Both the position numbers and the translations under genes were made by a program. Of a stretch of 64,000 nt of DNA, positions 25,152-34,157 are shown one piece after another (within the stretch, counting starts at the first letter, position 1; each line of letters starts with the position of its first letter). Under the pieces are notes generated by a model. The model did no database searches. It was not told where the DNA came from and saw only the letters and a program-made list of their open reading frames with translations. Source of the DNA: Paludibacter sp. (GTDB lineage: Bacteria; Bacteroidota; Bacteroidia; Bacteroidales; Paludibacteraceae); the NCBI GenBank assembly GCA_028710415.1, contig JAQTUE010000024.1, forward strand, positions 1-64,000, given 5' to 3'.

Positions 25152-25939
25152 TGGATGGAATTGCTTAAAATGGTTGCAAAGATAGCAGAATTTTTCTGGA
25201 TTGTATCCCAGTGCTTAAGAATTAACTCTTTATGAGTTGTAAAACCTAATTCTTCTAATTGAGTAAAATAAGGTTTTAGTCTATGAAAATTGTATTCATA
25301 TAAGTAAAACAAGAACTCATCAAATAAGTTCGATTTATCTCCATGCGACTTCTTTAAAAAATTGTAAAACAAATGATTTTGATAACGGCTATCCCACTCA
25401 CCTTGAATAAAATTAGTCAATGTTTCTTCTGAAATTTCTAAACCCATTTCATGATCAATAAGATAAGCTACATCTTGTTTTACTAAAAGATTGGGCTTAG
25501 TAAGATTACGATCCCTGTTGCAAATAAAATAATCAAAAGCATAAAGTAACTCTGGGTTAAGCAACTCAGTAGTTGTTTTTCTATCTGTCTGGGTTGAATA
25601 TAGATAGGAACCTTCAATAAATTCACTGCCAAATTTTGGGCGTTCATCTACCTGACTTAATACATTCTCACATTCAACATTTAATTGCATCCTGAATTGC
25701 GGAGAGAAATTAATTATAGCTGCTTCTGGAGCTTTTAATCCGAATTCACCAGCTAATATATTACCAATCACTTCAGCTGTCATTTTATTGCGGGCTTCTA
25801 TATCATTTGTCTTATATAGTTTCACTACATAGGGTTTCAGTCCACCTTTCATTTCAACAAGAACAATCCATGGTTTAGAATGTCCACCTTTTTCCAGTAT
25901 TTTTTGAAAACCAATTGCTTCGTAAACAGGTAGACTCAT
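25148..25939 (-). CDS. HipA-like kinase-fold protein (HipA_2)
   Basis: The 263-residue protein has GHSKPWIVLVEMKGGLKPYV and VKLYKTNDIEARNKMTAEVIG as an N-lobe and FDYFICNRDRNLTKPNLLVK as the catalytic loop (N-R-D-R-N-x-x-N). VAYLIDHEMGLEIS carries the metal-binding Asp (IDHE). This is the short HipA_2 family, lacking the HipA N-terminal dimerisation part. It forms an overlapping pair with the DUF3037 gene and has no HipB-like HTH partner. Substrate unknown. Confidence 0.8.
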   Translation of the reverse strand: MSLPVYEAIGFQKILEKGGHSKPWIVLVEMKGGLKPYVVKLYKTNDIEARNKMTAEVIGNILAGEFGLKAPEAAIINFSPQFRMQLNVECENVLSQVDERPKFGSEFIEGSYLYSTQTDRKTTTELLNPELLYAFDYFICNRDRNLTKPNLLVKQDVAYLIDHEMGLEISEETLTNFIQGEWDSRYQNHLFYNFLKKSHGDKSNLFDEFLFYLYEYNFHRLKPYFTQLEELGFTTHKELILKHWDTIQKNSAIFATILSNSIQ

Positions 25940-26159
25940 ATTTATTTTTTTGATAACATTAAAAAATAATTAAGAAAGTTTGTTGTTCTAATCACATTTT
26001 AAAATAGAACTTTTACTACATTATTTCAAACCAAAGTTATACCGGCAACCATTATCACTCCAACCCTCTCGATAGTTCAACTTGAATTGGATATATACTA
26101 TCTAAAATGTCACTCATTCTACGATCATAACGGTATCAAAATAATCTTCACTTTCTATG

Positions 26160-26345
26160 TTGATTTTTGAAATCCATTTTTATGTAAATTTTTAGTGTGC
26201 AAATATAGTGAAAGAATTTTAATATTTGTATTTGTCAGATTGTAAATCATTATAATACATGTGGGTGGGATTGAAAATCCCACCCGCAAACTGAACCATT
26301 ATCTCATTAAATGAAGGATATATCCGGAGGGACAGAGCGTTTATT
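26160..26345. repeat. Dispersed repeat with CCCACCC...CCGGAAGGACAG end (copy in 25940-27297 gap)
   Basis: The order is ATCCATTTT, TGCAAATATAGTGA, TTAATATTTGT, a GGTGGGA...TCCCACC inverted pair, AACTGAACCA, TCTCATTAAATGAAGGA and ATCCGGAGGGACAG. Other copies or parts are at 22915-22975, 27055-27180, 27195-27260, 30145-30212 and 31355-31540. No open frame crosses the copies. Confidence 0.75.
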
Positions 26346-26414
26346 GCGTAAAACAGGAATGTACCATTCCCATTAAATCTAAAATCTGTTTTTACCAGGT
26401 TAGGGAATGGCTTG

Positions 26415-26599
26415 ATAATACCATGATAATACCATGATAATGCACGTATTCTTTTGGTCTTTCCGTAACCTTATGCTGTAGTTACGCATATAATACGCTC
26501 CTTTTAATGGATACGGGTTATATGCGTAATTATAGCGTAACTACAGCTTATCTCTTACGAAACCAGTGTATCATCATGGTATTATCATGGTATTATCAT
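26415..26599. repeat. Large imperfect inverted repeat (about 185 bp)
   Basis: ATAATACCATGATAATACC at 26415 matches the complement of 26573-26599. Inside, GCTGTAGTTACGC (26475-26487) is complemented exactly by 26535-26547. The two arms share further ATATGCG/CGCATAT pairs, so the whole can fold into a long interrupted stem. Adjacent DNA to 26880 holds two copies of CCCGATAAATCGGGATGTCG, GGTTCCGGG runs and a CGACCCGCTCGC hairpin (26787-26826). Confidence 0.7.
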
Positions 26600-27054
26600 C
26601 CCTTTCAGGGTTCCGCTTTCCGGGTTCCGGGTTCCGGGTTCCTAGAGTCCCGAAAAATCGGGATGTCGAATACTCTTGAAAGGTTTGGAGTTTGAAAGGT
26701 CCCGATAAATCGGGATGTCGAATACTCCATTTGAAAGGTCTGAAAGGTTTGAAGAGTTGAAAGGTTTGGGGCTATTAACGACCCGCTCGCTTACACTTAT
26801 ATTCTTAGCAGGAGCGAGCGGGTCGATACTAATAGGAGCGGGCAGGTGGATAATCTGATAAATACCAAAACAGAAAACCATTAATTTCTATTTAACACTA
26901 AGTAGAAAAAAGGACTAACTTATTTCTAAATTGTTCAGGAGATTCATTGGGTTTCAATCAATTCATCCAATAAACATGTTTCTGCAGTATATTCAGGAAT
27001 TGGCAAACCGGCTACTTTCATCTAATCTCCGAAGTGATCATTTTACAATATTAA

Positions 27055-27260
27055 TTCAACTGTTTTTTATGGTTTGTATTTATCGGATTATAAATCCTTC
27101 TAATGCAAGAAGGTGGAATTGAAAATCCCACCCACAAACTGAACCAGTATCTCATTTAATGATTGACACATCTGGAAGAACGGGTAGATTTCGAAACCAA
27201 CCCACAAGCCAATCCATTTTCTCATTTAATAAAGCACATATCCGGAAGGACAGCTGTTTT
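27055..27260. repeat. Two further copies of the CCGGAAGGACAG dispersed repeat
   Basis: 27055-27180 holds TTTGTATTTATCGGATT, AAGAAGGTGGAATTGAAAATC, CCCACCCACAAACTGAACCA and the ATCTGGAAGAACGGG end. 27195-27260 is a right-end-only copy. They lie in tandem just downstream of the lipoprotein gene. Confidence 0.7.
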
Positions 27261-27297
27261 TAAATGTATCAAAATCTTTTATGGCGTCCATTCACCC

Positions 27298-27939
27298 TTA
27301 TTGAGTCACCGTATAATTTATCGATTCCCCGGCTATGGTACCTGTAACAGTTACTGAAGTGCTTGAAGTGTTTTGTACACCATTTACCATTACATACATG
27401 GTTTCATTCAGATCGATAGCCATGGGTTTGTTGTATCCCGCCCCGACAACTGTTAATGAACCTTTGACAGTGAATTTGCCTGTCATTTTAGTCGTAGAGA
27501 TTATATAATCTCCGGTGTAAAGAATAGTCCCACTCATCGTGTAGGTTTTCGTATCGGCCATGATCCCGTAACCTGCAAAGACCTCACTCAGGGTCATCGA
27601 GATAGTGCCTGCTTCTGCCGTGTTAGAGGACATATCCATATTCCCTGAAAGCGTTAGTGTGCCTCCGTTTGGTCCATCTGTTGTTGATGTAGGAATTGGA
27701 ATACTGATGGCACCTGCAGCGGGGGATTTAAAAACGGGTTGGTTTGCACTTGTTTTCGTAGGGCTCACCATAGATACTCCGGAAGCACTTGCACCTGCTC
27801 CAAAGATTTGGGCGATGATTTCTTTCTGTACGGCATCCGGGAGTTGCTGGGCTGACGGTTCATCCTTTGATCCGCAACTTGTTGCCATCAGGATAAAGCA
27901 ACAAAAGAGAATGGAGAGTGTTGATTTTTTTGTTTTCAT
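27298..27939 (-). CDS. Predicted lipoprotein, function unknown
   Basis: From the ATG at 27937-27939 the protein (about 213 residues) has a lipoprotein signal peptide ending in LMATSCGSKDE, with Cys at the lipobox. The acidic SKDE after it fits the Bacteroidota surface-export signal. The mature part is Ser/Thr/Gly-rich and beta-structured (TLTLSGNMDMSS, TYTMSGTILYTG, GSLTVVGAGYN). It stands alone. The frame stays open 18 codons upstream, but that segment has no signal-like character. I cannot name a family. Confidence 0.75.
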   Translation of the reverse strand: MKTKKSTLSILFCCFILMATSCGSKDEPSAQQLPDAVQKEIIAQIFGAGASASGVSMVSPTKTSANQPVFKSPAAGAISIPIPTSTTDGPNGGTLTLSGNMDMSSNTAEAGTISMTLSEVFAGYGIMADTKTYTMSGTILYTGDYIISTTKMTGKFTVKGSLTVVGAGYNKPMAIDLNETMYVMVNGVQNTSSTSVTVTGTIAGESINYTVTQ

Positions 27940-28364
27940 TTTTATAGTATTAGTTTGTTGATTGTTATGATCATTACGATCTTGATTATGCATTGTAATT
28001 AGTAAACCTGACTTACCTTTCTAACTGTGGAAAGCAACCCTTTCATTCTAACCACGACCAGGCAAAGACACCTGGCCGAACACACTATCTGCAACGAAGA
28101 AGTGAAATAACAAATGTAGAGAGTTTTTTTGGAATTTCTTTTTCGATTCTATTTTTTTATGCATCTATTTTTATTTTAGAGCTAATTAAATCAAAAGCCT
28201 GTATATGAGTATGTTGTTTGCTTTTATTTCGGAATTTAATTGTGATTTGTTTTTTTTATGCCATTGCAAAATTTATTTCTTTTTCAATAGTATCAATAGC
28301 TACATTGCAGAATATCAATTAAATAATCTTTTCTTTTTCGTTTTTCTTTTTCGTTTCTTTTTTT

Positions 28365-30002
28365 TTATGCAAGCATATATACGCGATATGTTTTCCCACC
28401 TTCGAATTTGATAGTACCCTCTGCAGCCATTTTATACACACACTTTCTAATATCATTTAGCAAAACATCCGGCAGTCGTTTTGCAATATCCGAAATCATG
28501 CTTTTGGGATAACGTTCTAAATCTTCAATAATCAATGCCCTTAGCCTGTGTGGCTCGATGGTTTTTAATGTCGGTCGGATATTTATTTTTGAACTGGAAA
28601 TCAGCTTAGGATTAATCAGGTATTCTGTTCCTTTTTTAACCCCTCGTTTAATCAAAATTGCTTTTTCAAGCAATTTATTGACATAAGACGTGAGTCGTTC
28701 TTCATCGTTTAGCTGAAGTTCTTTAATTAGTTGGGTAGCCGGTACTTTTGTGTGTCTTGCCACAATGCCTAATACAATGTATTCTTTCTGCGACAATTGA
28801 TAATTTTTGGCAATAAAGTCGATGAGCAGAACTGCTTCTTCGTCCAGTATTTTAGAGTATTGAGTCACAGAAGTTGTACTGTAATCGGAATATACAACGG
28901 GGAATGGTTTTGAATCTCTGCCGGCAATCTCGTAAATCAAATCGTATCCGCTGCCTTCTCCTTCCATCAGTTTCAAGTCATGCAACAACCGAATCAGGTG
29001 AGGGTTTCTCCGGTTGACAGCATGCAATATATTGTCTTTGGTAATACCAAGAGGTAAACCACCAGGGTTCGTTATTTCCAATCTATCAGGATAAACCTTT
29101 ATGAAAATATCACCTGAAATTGTATAGCTTTTGTGTGCAATGGCATTAATCAACAACTCACGAATCAAACGTTCGTCATAATGCCTGATTTTATTTCGGA
29201 ATAACCCATTTGGAAATTCATCGTAGTAGGTAAGCTCGATGGCCTTTTTCTCTATATCCAACAATAATTCCTTGGGATTCATGGAATAATCGTTCCAATC
29301 TTCCTTCTGAATTTTTTTCTCTAACTCATCGTACACAATGTATTGAATTGTCAAAGGGTAAACTAATTTACTCCGCTGTGAGGCATTTCCAAGCCAAAGT
29401 ACTCCTAAATTTGTAAGAATACCATCTTCCTGAATTAAATTGTAATGTTCGGCAATTTCAATATCTGACAACTCTTTGACAAATGGCTTTACCCTATCTG
29501 ATTGTCGAATTTCATTTGAAAGCCATTTTATGGATTCATTCGAAATTTCAACAGGCAACGTATAACGGGGTTGAAGTTCCCACTGAAATGCATCTTTTTC
29601 ACTTGCCAACCGTACTATATCTTCACTCCGTACCGGCTGACACTGGTCGCCAATACGGATTAAAATTTTACCATCCGAAGTTGTTGCAATTGATTTCAAC
29701 GTTGGAAGAATGGTAATGCTAAAAAACTGGCTGCCATTAGCATGTGTTTCAATCTCATTTAACACTATACCCACATTAAAACAAAGTGTTCTAAGCCGGG
29801 TAATCGTCTTATTCGTAATGTCATCCGTAATAACCTGATTAACCGGCGGAAGCTTTTCTTTATCTTCAATTCCGATAATGATGGTGCCACCCTGTGCATT
29901 TGCCAAACAAACGCATGTACCCGAAAGATCTTTAAAACCGGCATCACCCGATATAACCTTTCTCAGACTTTTGTATTCTGTTACCGTATTCTCCAATTGC
30001 AT
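28365..30002 (-). CDS. AlbA_2/Schlafen-type ATP-binding protein with C-terminal winged helix
   Basis: From the ATG at 30000-30002 (MQLENTVTEYKSLRKVISG) the protein of 545 residues has an AlbA_2 domain (ANAQGGTIIIGIED). A GHKL-like ATP-binding region follows (LLINAIAHKSYT, LEITNPGGLPLGI, GEGSGYDLIYE), then winged-helix repeats at the C-terminus. Such proteins are putative transcriptional regulators or defence-associated proteins. It is 300 bp downstream of the frameshifted DUF3800 gene. The intergenic DNA on its 3' side (27994-28364) is A/T-rich with no gene. Confidence 0.8.
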   Translation of the reverse strand: MQLENTVTEYKSLRKVISGDAGFKDLSGTCVCLANAQGGTIIIGIEDKEKLPPVNQVITDDITNKTITRLRTLCFNVGIVLNEIETHANGSQFFSITILPTLKSIATTSDGKILIRIGDQCQPVRSEDIVRLASEKDAFQWELQPRYTLPVEISNESIKWLSNEIRQSDRVKPFVKELSDIEIAEHYNLIQEDGILTNLGVLWLGNASQRSKLVYPLTIQYIVYDELEKKIQKEDWNDYSMNPKELLLDIEKKAIELTYYDEFPNGLFRNKIRHYDERLIRELLINAIAHKSYTISGDIFIKVYPDRLEITNPGGLPLGITKDNILHAVNRRNPHLIRLLHDLKLMEGEGSGYDLIYEIAGRDSKPFPVVYSDYSTTSVTQYSKILDEEAVLLIDFIAKNYQLSQKEYIVLGIVARHTKVPATQLIKELQLNDEERLTSYVNKLLEKAILIKRGVKKGTEYLINPKLISSSKINIRPTLKTIEPHRLRALIIEDLERYPKSMISDIAKRLPDVLLNDIRKCVYKMAAEGTIKFEGGKTYRVYMLA

Positions 30003-30144
30003 AGTATATGATTCTCCATTGAAAATTAAATAAGCCAGGTTCGCCAAACGTAAAACAGATAACCGACGCCGAACAAGGGATAACAAATATAGTAAAATAT
30101 ATTTAATAATTGTATTTAACGGAGTGCATCCCTATAGCAATCAT

Positions 30145-30212
30145 TACCCACCCACAAACTGAACCAGTATCTCATTCAATGAAGTACATATCCGGAAGGA
30201 CAGTCGTTCCAG
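30145..30212. repeat. Right-end copy of the CCGGAAGGACAG dispersed repeat
   Basis: Contains CCCACCCACAAACTGAACCA, TATCTCATTCAATGAAG and ATATCCGGAAGGACAG, almost identical to the right half of the copies near 26.3 and 27.1 kb. Confidence 0.75.
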
Positions 30213-30321
30213 ATAGCAATTCGTTTTTTGGACTAAATTTATTCACATCTGTATATCAATCATTTAAACACATTTATGAAAATATTTATCCAATAATCAA
30301 ACATATTGCGATATTATGTGT

Positions 30322-30452
30322 TACATTTGCAAAGTTATTTCCCACGGGATAATCACAAGGTTGATAGCATTACCTTAAATGCTGTAAAGATATTTGGACC
30401 GGGGTGTCCCCGATCGGCATTGAGCTCAACGTATGTTGGGCTCTTTGTTTTT
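30322..30452 (+). ncRNA. Candidate small RNA with its own -7 box and terminator
   Basis: TACATTTG at 30322-30329 matches the -7 consensus on the plus strand, although a well-placed TTG is missing. About 118 bp downstream GAGCTCAAC-GTAT-GTTGGGCTC (30422-30443) is a 9-bp hairpin followed by TTTGTTTTT. Between them ACCGGGG-TGT-CCCCG (about 30398-30413) is a second stable hairpin. No reasonable open frame lies in between. I do not recognise a known RNA family. Confidence 0.35.
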
Positions 30453-31184
30453 ACGGAAATATCTTCAGATCGTAACGTATCCCATTTTTACTGTAAATCT
30501 TTGATTCTAATTGATCAAACGCAGGATTAGCTCTTTCAGGTTCAATGACATAACGTGCAATCGGATAAGCAATCAGATCTGCTAACTGCAAACCATTTAT
30601 ATTTTCTTTCTTACTTTTAAATTCTATTTTCAATTTATAATTAGTAAGACGTTTGGGGGCAACATATGCTGTTCCTCTTGATATCAATCGTTGAAAATGC
30701 TCCTCGAGTTTTCTATCCTCTTTTTTACCCCTTTTTTCAATGATTATTTCAAGTTCGGCATCTTTATCTTTCAGATCATCCAAATAGAAAACTGCTCTTT
30801 CTATTAAAAATGATAATGCTACTTCATACACATCATTTAAAAGTAATCCATATCGTTTTATATACTTATCTTTTTGAATGGCAGATGCAATAACAGCATA
30901 ATTGTGATTTTTATTGCTCCATTCAAATTATCATAAAACCATTTCTTCTTTTCCAAATCAAATAATACAGAAAATTCCTTTTCACATTTGCGAATATCCC
31001 TGCTATGAAATATCACTTCTTTATTGCCCCAAAGTGTATGTTTTATTTCATTGAGTGAATTCCTTATTTCTTCATAATCTGTAGCAGATAGTATAACTCC
31101 GCAAAGTAAAAACACAGGAAAATCCTGATTGAGCATGGTTAATCCATGGTCGCCGCTTTCATCAATATAGAGGTAATATTTCAT
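30451..31184 (-). pseudogene. DUF3800 protein gene broken by a one-base frameshift
   Basis: Codons from 31184 (MKYYLYIDESGDHGLTML, the DUF3800 D-E-S-G start) run to about 30910. The frame then shifts; the continuing frame (NYAVIASAIQKDKYIKRYG...) runs to the stop at 30451 with the family's NGLQLADLIAYPIARYV end. A single extra A in the A5 run at 30908-30912 (read as T5 on the plus strand) would restore one protein of about 244 residues. A homopolymer sequencing error or a real mutation are both possible. DUF3800 proteins have an RNase H-like fold and unknown role; they are often found near defence genes. Confidence 0.8.
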
Positions 31185-31354
31185 CTATCGATTATTTTTA
31201 TCCTTTAGTTGAATCTGTCTATTCTTGCATTTATCACAAACTCTGAAATCCCTATCAGGCCTATTCACCTCCCATAGCTATCGGCATACATATTCTAATT
31301 TTTGGTATAAACAGTCATTACTATTTTCCCACTTAACCGGGTATATATCCGGAA

Positions 31355-31540
31355 TAACCAGGATTTTCGATATCCATTTTCATGTGAATTTCAACCTTGC
31401 AAATATAGTGACTGTTTTTAATATTTGTTTTATCGGATTGCAAATCATCATGATACAAGAAGGTGGGATAACATATCCCAGCCACAGGCAATCCCATTTT
31501 TTCATTTAATGAAGGACACATCCGGAAGGACGGGGTGTTC
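31355..31540. repeat. Full-length copy of the CCGGAAGGACAG dispersed repeat at the defence operon border
   Basis: It has all blocks in order: CGATATCCATTTTCATGTGAA, TGCAAATATAGTGAC, TTAATATTTGTTTTATCGGA, AAGAAGGTGGGAT and CACATCCGGAAGGACGGGG. It ends 20 bp before the stop of the GIY-YIG gene, marking the 3' border of the eight-gene operon. Confidence 0.75.
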
Positions 31541-31559
31541 TTTTGTTGAATACCCTGTT

Positions 31560-32207
31560 TTATTCTTCACCCATCACATAAGTCTCATTGTAAATATCCA
31601 TTAGGTTCTTACTATTATACGTCCAGTAAGAGGTCGGTTGAAGTGCATGCTCAATTCCCAATAATTCTTTTGTAACAGCAGTCAGAGATTTTATTACACC
31701 ACAATAACTTATTTTTTTAGCATTGCAGACTTCAACAATAAATGTTTCGTCATCCTTGTTGAACTCAAGCTTTGCACCTAAGGGGATACCCATTTCAATA
31801 TAATTTAACGGTGGCCTACGAGCAATTTTCATTTTCTTCCCCGCAGCTTTATCTACTTCTGTCAAATCATTATTTATTTCTTCTACAATCTCTTCGGTTA
31901 TATCTTTACTTTTATCAAGAAGTTTTAGGATTGCAATAGCCTGTTCAGGATTTATTTTAAAGAACTCTCGCTGTGAATGTATCCTGTAAGGATGAAATGC
32001 AATGTGTAGTGCTTTTTCAACCTTTACTGTCTCAGTCACCTTGCAAGCATATTCACACTCAAATGGCACAGGCACACTGGTATTAAAAAGCTCTTTGAGC
32101 CGGGCATCAACATTTTCTTTATTTGTCATACCAATCTTTACTAAATCAGGCATGGCCGGATTGGTGAGTACATAAACTATCCCGTAATTTATTGTTTTGG
32201 AAGGCAT
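31560..32207 (-). CDS. GIY-YIG/T5orf172-type nuclease-domain protein
   Basis: The 215-residue protein has an N-terminal T5orf172 (GIY-YIG-like) domain: GIVYVLTNPAMPDLVKIGMT, then the helix DARLKELFNTSVPVPFECEY with conserved ELF. The FHPYRIHSQREFF segment contributes the Arg and Glu of the site. A lysine-rich linker leads to a C-terminal domain (MGIPLGAKLEFNKDDETFIV) resembling DUF4357 or RAMA-type DNA-modification readers. It is the last gene of the operon, 1 bp after the unknown gene. Such proteins are common cargo of restriction islands; cleavage activity is unproven. Confidence 0.8.
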   Translation of the reverse strand: MPSKTINYGIVYVLTNPAMPDLVKIGMTNKENVDARLKELFNTSVPVPFECEYACKVTETVKVEKALHIAFHPYRIHSQREFFKINPEQAIAILKLLDKSKDITEEIVEEINNDLTEVDKAAGKKMKIARRPPLNYIEMGIPLGAKLEFNKDDETFIVEVCNAKKISYCGVIKSLTAVTKELLGIEHALQPTSYWTYNSKNLMDIYNETYVMGEE

Positions 32208-32208
32208 A

Positions 32209-33081
32209 TTATTTAACTCTTAGTATCCTTGTTAGTTTTTTTTTATCACTATTACTGTTATTGTGTGGATTTACTGTTTTTTTTACCAGAACACCTTCTA
32301 AATTTGCCTCACCAACAAATTTATTATTTTCATCGAAGACCTCTATATGTGATTTACCACCATGATGTAGACTATCAACATACCAATTATATCCTGTTCT
32401 TTTTTCAACAAATATTTTACGTCCATGAAATGAACGTGAAGTCTCAACAAATCGAATTTTACTTCTCAAGCAAGTTTGATTGTCAGAAGGAGGATTATAA
32501 GATGATTTGTCGTATGAAAATACTATGTTATCAATATTTTGATCAATCCACTCTTCAAATAATGATACACTATCTACACAAGAAATTGTTTTTGTACCTA
32601 TAGGAGTGTTTTTTACAGTAAATATTAAAAGTGCGTTATGTTTGCTTAAAATAGAATCAGGAAAATTTAAAGCAAGAGTAGCATTTTTATATTTTAATGA
32701 ATACTCGTATGCTTCAGCTAACGAAGTAGAATTTATCAAGAGATTTATTGGAGGAGAAACAGAAGTATCAATAAAGAAATATTGTTTCTGATGATCTTGG
32801 ATTGATACTGGTTCCCAATAAATAGGCATTGCTTTTGAAATTTTTGCAGTAAGATAATTTTCTATATCCTTATCAGATATTAACTCAAATAAACTGCTTA
32901 AAATACTTTCAGAAATGTATAGTTTTAATGGAATTTGGTCATTATATTCTAATCTTTTAGAAACAATCACATCACAAAATGTACTTAAATCTCTTATAGA
33001 TGAAAGAAAAAGGTTTACATCAACTAAATGCCTTTCTAAAAGGTCATTTTGCAGCAAACAATCATTAATAAATACATTCAT
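32209..33081 (-). CDS. Unknown protein with possible C-terminal colicin-E3-like RNase motif
   Basis: 290 residues, no signal peptide. Residues 1-210 form an unrecognised, helix- and strand-rich region (FINDCLLQNDLLERHLVDV at the start). At 231-263 the order is Y-N-W-Y-V-D236-S-L-H239-H-G-G-K-S-H245-I-E247-V-F-D, followed by a K-F-V-G-E turn and a lysine-rich end (DKKKLTRILRVK). W..DS.H...E is the pattern of the catalytic Asp, His and Glu in colicin E3-type RNases; a basic tail is also usual there. The match is short and may be chance. The gene sits between an ATPase (2-bp gap) and a nuclease-like gene, so an effector role for this operon is plausible. Confidence 0.6.
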   Translation of the reverse strand: MNVFINDCLLQNDLLERHLVDVNLFLSSIRDLSTFCDVIVSKRLEYNDQIPLKLYISESILSSLFELISDKDIENYLTAKISKAMPIYWEPVSIQDHQKQYFFIDTSVSPPINLLINSTSLAEAYEYSLKYKNATLALNFPDSILSKHNALLIFTVKNTPIGTKTISCVDSVSLFEEWIDQNIDNIVFSYDKSSYNPPSDNQTCLRSKIRFVETSRSFHGRKIFVEKRTGYNWYVDSLHHGGKSHIEVFDENNKFVGEANLEGVLVKKTVNPHNNSNSDKKKLTRILRVK

Positions 33082-33083
33082 AA

Positions 33084-34157
33084 TTAAAATCCAATAAGTT
33101 CTTTCAAATCGAGTTCATTTTGGTCAAAGAAATCACTAGGCCATATATTTATAGCTCCTTTTCCTTTTATTTCAATCTTCGTATATAAAGAATCAACTTT
33201 ATCATGAAAGAAAAAAACGGCAACATCTTCTGGCGATAAACTTTCTTTTTTAATAAGGACTCTTAGTGCATTAAGTATATGTTCGCTATGTGATTCTATA
33301 AAAATCTGAACACCACAACTAGCAACTCTAGATAGAAATGAAATTAGATTTGTTTGTGCTTTTGGATGTAAGTGTGCTTCAGGATTTTCAATAATTAAAA
33401 TATCACCTTCTTGAGCAATTAATCCGGAAATAACAATTGGTAAAACATATGAATAACCAAATCCAATGTTATGAGGTCTAAACTTAGGACTTCCAATACC
33501 AAATGAAAGTGTGATTATCCTTGAGCTCTCTGGATTTTCAACAAACACTTTTACATTTTCTGTATTTAATATATAAGATAGCCATTCCCCTGTTTTTATT
33601 TCGAGTTCATTCGAACTTGCTGTGTTAATCATTTGAAGAGGCTCATTTACTATATGAGCTTTCTTTTGATATAAAACATTACCAAGAAATTCACCTTTTG
33701 TACCAACAGTTATAAATCTAGGCAGAGTCGATTTGATATAAAATTCTTGTGGACCAACACGATCAGCGGCAATATAATGTATATGTTGGAACTCATTAAG
33801 TATTTCTTGTGATATTTGATTATTTATGACCCCTATAGTATCATCATGTTCATCTCTTTCTAAAAATAAATTCAATGTCCCATTTAATGTTTCATGTGAT
33901 ATTTCAATAGGATTTACATTTGTAGTACTTCTATTTTGAACATCTCTAAAAGTACCGAGATTAACCGCAGACCCATTAAATGCTATTTTACAAAGTGTTT
34001 GCTTATCTTCAATCGATTGACTTAGGAGCAAAATACTTTGCAAGAATGAAGATTTTCCTCTACCATTTATTCCAGTAAGTAGATTTATTGAAGCTAAAGT
34101 AAATTTAGTTTCAGATTGAAAAATTTTAAAATTTTTCAGTTTAGATGATTTAATCAT
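33084..34157 (-). CDS. AAA-type ATPase with DUF3696 C-terminus (OLD/SMC-like)
   Basis: The 357-residue protein has Walker A GINGRGKSS (29-37), a LTLSFGIGSPKFRPHNIGFG-like signature region (about 216-235) and Walker B GDILIIENPEAHLHP (251-265) with the catalytic Glu. An H-loop-type ESHSEH follows (288-293), and then the DUF3696 end (AINIWPSDFFDQNELDLKEL). ABC-like ATPases with DUF3696 are found in defence gene pairs with DUF262 proteins. The start overlaps the DUF262 gene by 8 nt, so coupling and probably complex formation are likely. Confidence 0.88.
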   Translation of the reverse strand: MIKSSKLKNFKIFQSETKFTLASINLLTGINGRGKSSFLQSILLLSQSIEDKQTLCKIAFNGSAVNLGTFRDVQNRSTTNVNPIEISHETLNGTLNLFLERDEHDDTIGVINNQISQEILNEFQHIHYIAADRVGPQEFYIKSTLPRFITVGTKGEFLGNVLYQKKAHIVNEPLQMINTASSNELEIKTGEWLSYILNTENVKVFVENPESSRIITLSFGIGSPKFRPHNIGFGYSYVLPIVISGLIAQEGDILIIENPEAHLHPKAQTNLISFLSRVASCGVQIFIESHSEHILNALRVLIKKESLSPEDVAVFFFHDKVDSLYTKIEIKGKGAINIWPSDFFDQNELDLKELIGF

